From NCBI GenBank assembly GCA_022826665.1, contig JAJDUK010000105.1, forward strand, positions 1 to 64,000: a stretch of DNA of 64,000 nucleotides, written 5' to 3'. Shown here in pieces: positions 60,639-64,000 of this stretch. Below the pieces are notes generated by a model. The model had not been told where the DNA came from. It did not search any database and saw nothing but the letters and a program-made list of their open reading frames with translations. The position numbers and the translations under genes are program-made. Position 1 is the stretch's first letter, and each line of letters starts with the position of its first letter. Source of the stretch: Alphaproteobacteria bacterium (GTDB lineage: Bacteria > Pseudomonadota > Alphaproteobacteria > UBA828).

Positions 60639-61916
60639 TCAGACGGCGGCGAGCGCCCGCAGGGCGTGCTGCGCCGCGGTGACTCCCGAACGCACCGCTC
60701 CCTCGATGGTGGCGGGCAGCCCGGTCGCGGTCCAGTCGCCGGCGAGAAAGAGATTGCGAAAGCGGGTCTCGGCCGGCGGGCGCAGCAGCATGGCAGAGGG
60801 GATCTGGGCGAAGGTCGCGCGCTTCTCCTTCACGATGCGAACGGCGGGCGTGACGGGAGGGTGGTAATCCAAGGCCTGGGAAACGTCGGACCAGAGCAGT
60901 TCCGCAATCTCTGCCGCGGGGCGCTCCGCCAGCGCGCCCGCCGCGCTCACGGTGACCGAGGCAATATCGCCACGAGCGAAGATCCACTGCGCCGTGCCGC
61001 CCACGACGCCGAGGATCGCGCTGCCGCCCGGCATCGGCACTGGGCGGTCGAGGCGGAAGTGCGCGTTGACGATGGGCCGGGCCTCCAGCGGCGCCGGAAT
61101 CTCGGGCAGGAGCTGGGTGCAGACCTGCGGCGTCACCGCGAGCACGGCGACATCGCCCGGTCCGAACGCCGCCGCGTCGCCGTCGCCATTGCCGGCGAAA
61201 TCAAAGGCCGTGATCGCGCGCCCGTCGTGCTGGATGGCACGGAGCCGGCGGTTGTAGCGCAGCTGGCCGCCGCCCCGCTCCACGTAGCGCACGCCCGGCT
61301 CCACCAGATCGGGGCCGAGGCCCTCGCGGGCGAGATAGGCGCGGCAGGCCGCCTCGCCCTGGCCGAAGGTAAGCCGCAGCACCGGCCAGAGCAGGCGCGC
61401 GGATGCTTCCTCCACCGAGGCGTTGAGCACCGCCACGGTGAGCGGCTCCCACAGCCGCTCCAGCAGCGGCCCCGTGCCGCGCAGCCGCTCTGCGGCGGTG
61501 TCGCCGTCGCGCGCGCGGGCGAGCGCGAGGCCCGCCAGATAGTGGCGCGCGCGGCTGCCCGGTACGCGGCGCCCCGGCGCCATGATCCACCAGGGTACGG
61601 GCCCGGCATTGGGGCGCACGGTCCAGCGCTCGCCCGAGCGAAGATCGACGAAGGGGAAGGCCGCGCGCTCCTGCCCCACCAGGTCGTCGCGGGCGCCGAT
61701 GGTCTCCAGGTACGCGAACACGGCGGGATTGGCGCCCAGGATCAGGTGGTTGCCATTGTCGATGGTCCGGTCCAGGGTGGCATCGTGGAACGAACGGCAG
61801 CGGCCGCCTGCGTGCGCCGCCGCCTCCCAAAGGACGACGCGCTGCCTCGCCTTCACCAGCTCCACGGCGCAGGAAAGCCCCGCCATGCCGGCGCCGATCA
61901 CGTGAACGGTCGCCAT
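60639..61916 (-). CDS. hpnE: Hydroxysqualene dehydroxylase
   Basis: A 425-residue FAD-dependent amine-oxidase-fold enzyme of the HpnE family, which removes the hydroxyl from hydroxysqualene to give squalene for hopanoid synthesis. VIGAGMAGLSCAVEL at 6-20 is the dinucleotide-binding motif, TIDNGNHLILGANP near 58-71 is a typical HpnE segment, and LFLAGDWTATGLPATIEGA near 387-405 is the C-terminal FAD contact. The ATG at 61916 puts the FAD motif at residue 6; the upstream open frame is arginine-rich shadow. hpnC, hpnD and the squalene-hopene cyclase gene are not next to it. It is divergent from the NDUFAF6-like gene. Confidence 0.85.
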   Translation of the reverse strand: MATVHVIGAGMAGLSCAVELVKARQRVVLWEAAAHAGGRCRSFHDATLDRTIDNGNHLILGANPAVFAYLETIGARDDLVGQERAAFPFVDLRSGERWTVRPNAGPVPWWIMAPGRRVPGSRARHYLAGLALARARDGDTAAERLRGTGPLLERLWEPLTVAVLNASVEEASARLLWPVLRLTFGQGEAACRAYLAREGLGPDLVEPGVRYVERGGGQLRYNRRLRAIQHDGRAITAFDFAGNGDGDAAAFGPGDVAVLAVTPQVCTQLLPEIPAPLEARPIVNAHFRLDRPVPMPGGSAILGVVGGTAQWIFARGDIASVTVSAAGALAERPAAEIAELLWSDVSQALDYHPPVTPAVRIVKEKRATFAQIPSAMLLRPPAETRFRNLFLAGDWTATGLPATIEGAVRSGVTAAQHALRALAAV

Positions 61917-61999
61917 GCTCCCTCGCATCCCTCCGGCGCGTCCATGTACAGGGGAGGGGAGGCGCCTGGCAAACGCGCGGTGGGGCGGGGAAGGCCTGA

Positions 62000-62845
62000 G
62001 TGACGCCCGCGCTCTCGTCCGTCGGCGCGCTCGCGCGGGCTGCCGACTACGACCGCTACCTCTCTGCCGTGTTCGCACCCGCCAGCCGGCGCGAGGCACT
62101 GTTCGCGCTGATCGCCTTCAACCACGAGATTGCGCGCATCCCCGAGGCGGTGAGCGAGCCCATGCTGGGCCGCATCCGGCTGCAATGGTGGCGCGAGGTG
62201 CTCGACGCAGCCTATGCGGGCGAGCCCACCCGGCGCCACGAGGTGGCGGTTCCGCTGGCAGACGCGATCCGTGCGTGCGGTCTCGACCGCGCCCCGTTCG
62301 ACGCGTTGCTGGAGGCGCGGGAGGCCGACCTGGAAGAAGGCGGTGCGGCCGATCTTGCGGCGCTGGAGCGCTACGCCGCGGGCACGGGGGGAGCGCTGAC
62401 GGAACTCATGGTGCGGACCACGGGTGCGGATTCCGGCCCGGCGCTGGAGGCCGGGAGGCAGGTCGGCACCGCCTGGGCGCTGATCGGCACCCTCCGCGCC
62501 GCGCCCCACGCGGCCGCGCAAGGCCGGGTCACACTGCCGGCCGACCTGCTCGCCGGCGCTGGGATCACGGCCGAGGATGTGCGGGCGGGCCGGGGGTTCG
62601 AGCGCTTCGCCGCCGTCGCCGAGCCGGTGGCCGGCCGCGCCGCCGATCTGCTCACTGCGGCACGGCAGGCCCGGAGCGCTGTGCCCCGGCAGGGCCGCGG
62701 CGTTCTGCTGATCGCCCGCCTCGCCGATCTCTATCGTGCGCGTCTGCGCCGCGCCGCATGGGACCCGCGCGATCCCCGTATCTCCGTCGGTCCGCTCCGC
62801 AAGCAAGCGGCGATGCTGGCGGGCGCGCTGTCGGGCCGTTACTGA
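62000..62845 (+). CDS. Squalene/phytoene synthase-fold protein, NDUFAF6-like
   Basis: A 281-residue protein with the squalene/phytoene synthase fold. True synthases have two Asp-rich DxxxD motifs for Mg-diphosphate. Here the first region reads ALIAFNHEIARIPEAVSE and the second ADLLTAARQ, with no such pairs, so prenyl transfer is unlikely. SEPMLGRIRLQWWREVL near 52-68 is the signature of the NDUFAF6-like branch, whose mitochondrial member assists complex I assembly. The start is GTG at 62000 with GGGAAGG eight bases upstream. In other alphaproteobacteria I recall this gene close to secDF and the Mth938-like gene; here 3.9 kb separate them. Confidence 0.82.
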   Translation: MTPALSSVGALARAADYDRYLSAVFAPASRREALFALIAFNHEIARIPEAVSEPMLGRIRLQWWREVLDAAYAGEPTRRHEVAVPLADAIRACGLDRAPFDALLEAREADLEEGGAADLAALERYAAGTGGALTELMVRTTGADSGPALEAGRQVGTAWALIGTLRAAPHAAAQGRVTLPADLLAGAGITAEDVRAGRGFERFAAVAEPVAGRAADLLTAARQARSAVPRQGRGVLLIARLADLYRARLRRAAWDPRDPRISVGPLRKQAAMLAGALSGRY

Positions 62846-62854
62846 CGCCTTTGC

Positions 62855-64000
62855 TCAGGCTGCCGCGGCGCGGCCCTCGCCCAGCCAGCGGCCGAGACCA
62901 GCCCGTGCGCGCTCCACCATCGCGGCCTTGCGTGCGCGCTTGGGCACGCGGCCCGCGAGCGGCGGGAACAGGCCGAAGTTGACGTTCATCGGCTGGAAGG
63001 TCCCGCTCGCGCCCAGGTGTCCGCCGGTGATGTGGCTCAGCAGCGCACCGAACGCAGTGGTCGGCGGCGGGGGCGGGGCGGTGACGCCCGCAACCTCCGC
63101 CGCGGCGAAGCGCCCGGCGAGCAGGCCGATAGCCGCGCTCTCGACATACCCCTCGACGCCGGTGATCTGGCCCGCGAAGCGCACGTGCGGCGCGCGGCGC
63201 AGGCGAAGCTCAGCATCCAGCAGGACCGGGCTGTTGATGAAGGTGTTCCGGTGAATGCCACCGAGGCGGGCGAAGCCGGCCTGCTCCAGCCCCGGAATCA
63301 GGCGGAACACCCGCTTCTGCGCGCCGTGCGTGAGCTTGGTCTGGAAGCCCACCATGTTGAAGAGGGTGCCGAGCGCGTTGTCCTGGCGGAGCTGCACCAC
63401 CGCATGAGGGCGGGCGCCGGTGGCGGGGTCGGTGAGGCCCACGGGCTTCATGGGGCCGAAGCGGAGCGTGTCGCGCCCGCGCGCGGCCATCACCTCGATG
63501 GGCAGGCAGCCCTCGAAGTAGGGCGTGTCGCGCTCCCAGTCCCGGAAGGGGATCGTGTCGGCGGCGAGCAGGGCGTCGATGAAGGCCTCGTAGCGCTCGC
63601 GGTCCAGCGGGCAGTTGATGTAGGCGGCGCGGTCGCCGCCGGGCCCGGCCTTGTCGTAGCGGGACTGGAACCAGGCCCGGTCGAAGTCGATGCTCTCGCG
63701 GTGGACGATGGGCGCGAGCGCGTCGAAGAAGGCGAGGTGCTCTTCGCCGGTGGCGTCCAGGATCGCCTGGCTGAGCCCCGGCGCGGTGAGGGGGCCGGTG
63801 GCGACGATGGCCGGGCCTTCCGCCGCATCCGGCAGGCCGGGGGCCTCCGCGCGGCAAACCCGGATGGCGGGCTCGTCCTCGATCGCCCGCTGCACCGCAT
63901 CGGCGAAGCCCGTGCGATCCACCGCCAGCGCCTGGCCGGCCGGCACCTTGTGGCGGTCGGCGGCGGCCATGACCAGCGAGTCCGCGCGCCGCATCTCCTC
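62855..64000 (-). CDS. trmFO: tRNA (uracil-54-C5)-methyltransferase, folate-dependent (5' end beyond window)
   Basis: The C-terminal 381 residues of TrmFO, the FAD- and methylene-tetrahydrofolate-dependent enzyme that makes ribothymidine-54 in t[19 protein letters not shown] near the start, [29 protein letters not shown], the Cys in [10 protein letters not shown], and [21 protein letters not shown] are all hallmark segments. The FAD-binding N-terminus (about 65-70 residues) lies beyond 64000; the frame is still open at the window edge (two Glu codons). It is convergent with the NDUFAF6-like gene, nine bases away. Confidence 0.94.
   Translation of the reverse strand, partial: EEMRRADSLVMAAADRHKVPAGQALAVDRTGFADAVQRAIEDEPAIRVCRAEAPGLPDAAEGPAIVATGPLTAPGLSQAILDATGEEHLAFFDALAPIVHRESIDFDRAWFQSRYDKAGPGGDRAAYINCPLDRERYEAFIDALLAADTIPFRDWERDTPYFEGCLPIEVMAARGRDTLRFGPMKPVGLTDPATGARPHAVVQLRQDNALGTLFNMVGFQTKLTHGAQKRVFRLIPGLEQAGFARLGGIHRNTFINSPVLLDAELRLRRAPHVRFAGQITGVEGYVESAAIGLLAGRFAAAEVAGVTAPPPPPTTAFGALLSHITGGHLGASGTFQPMNVNFGLFPPLAGRVPKRARKAAMVERARAGLGRWLGEGRAAAA

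Noticed and set aside
62000-62845. Annotation as squalene or phytoene synthase (HpnC/HpnD/CrtB)
   Set aside because: Both Asp-rich metal-binding motifs are missing.

Overview
This 64 kb window is GC-rich, densely packed DNA from a bacterium, most probably an alphaproteobacterium. Supporting signs are the yajC-secD-secF-Mth938/NDUFAF3-like block with an NDUFAF6-like gene 4 kb away, TrmFO, the hopanoid/squalene enzyme HpnE, a membrane urate hydroxylase (PuuD) and an XdhA/XdhB/XdhC xanthine dehydrogenase of the Rhodobacter type. I see 55 protein genes (two cut by the window ends). I see no rRNA, tRNA or CRISPR array, and no gene that I recognise as a transcription regulator. No gap between genes exceeds 300 bases.

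Layout. 1-116: tail of an ISKra4-type transposase. 248-10710: carbohydrate/polyol region with an IolD-like ThDP enzyme and a Gfo/Idh/MocA dehydrogenase (minus strand), a divergent complete CUT1 ABC importer, then glycerol kinase and a divergent glycerol-3-phosphate dehydrogenase. 10718-23802: a 13 kb minus-strand purine operon, uraH-xdhA-xdhB-xdhC-(BMP-type ABC ATPase, two permeases, binding protein)-puuD-uraD-guaD. It can import purines or nucleosides and take guanine, hypoxanthine and xanthine through urate to allantoin. 24079-26113: an oxidoreductase and an unknown secreted protein. 26141-31126: an amidohydrolase and a CUT2 sugar-type importer with a TorT-like binding protein. 31270-48492: a long run of minus-strand catabolic genes: NicX-like ring-cleaving dioxygenase, Rieske oxygenase, LarA-like protein, NTF2-like protein, ThDP enzyme, alcohol dehydrogenase, second CUT1 importer, benzoylformate-decarboxylase-like enzyme, and hydantoinase/oxoprolinase A and B.

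48716-54085: a secreted SH3b-MORN protein, a phytanoyl-CoA-dioxygenase-like enzyme, and a minus-strand trio of TauD-like dioxygenase, (R)-amine-transaminase-like enzyme and an orphan GroEL-like chaperonin. 54345-58103: yajC, secD, secF and the Mth938/NDUFAF3-like gene; YajC and SecF carry strikingly charged C-terminal tails. 58124-60570: a second purine-related locus, with two deaminases divergent from a 30-residue membrane peptide and a short PuuD-like membrane protein. 60639-64000: hpnE, the NDUFAF6-like gene and the truncated trmFO.

Overall the region looks like a scavenging chromosome segment with four complete ABC importers, each next to enzymes that could process its substrate. The best candidates for undescribed biology are the compact PuuD-like protein with its 30-residue partner, the deaminase that lacks the usual HAGE motif, the oxygenase/transaminase/chaperonin trio, the NicX-Rieske catabolic run, and the charged tails of the SecDF-YajC subunits.
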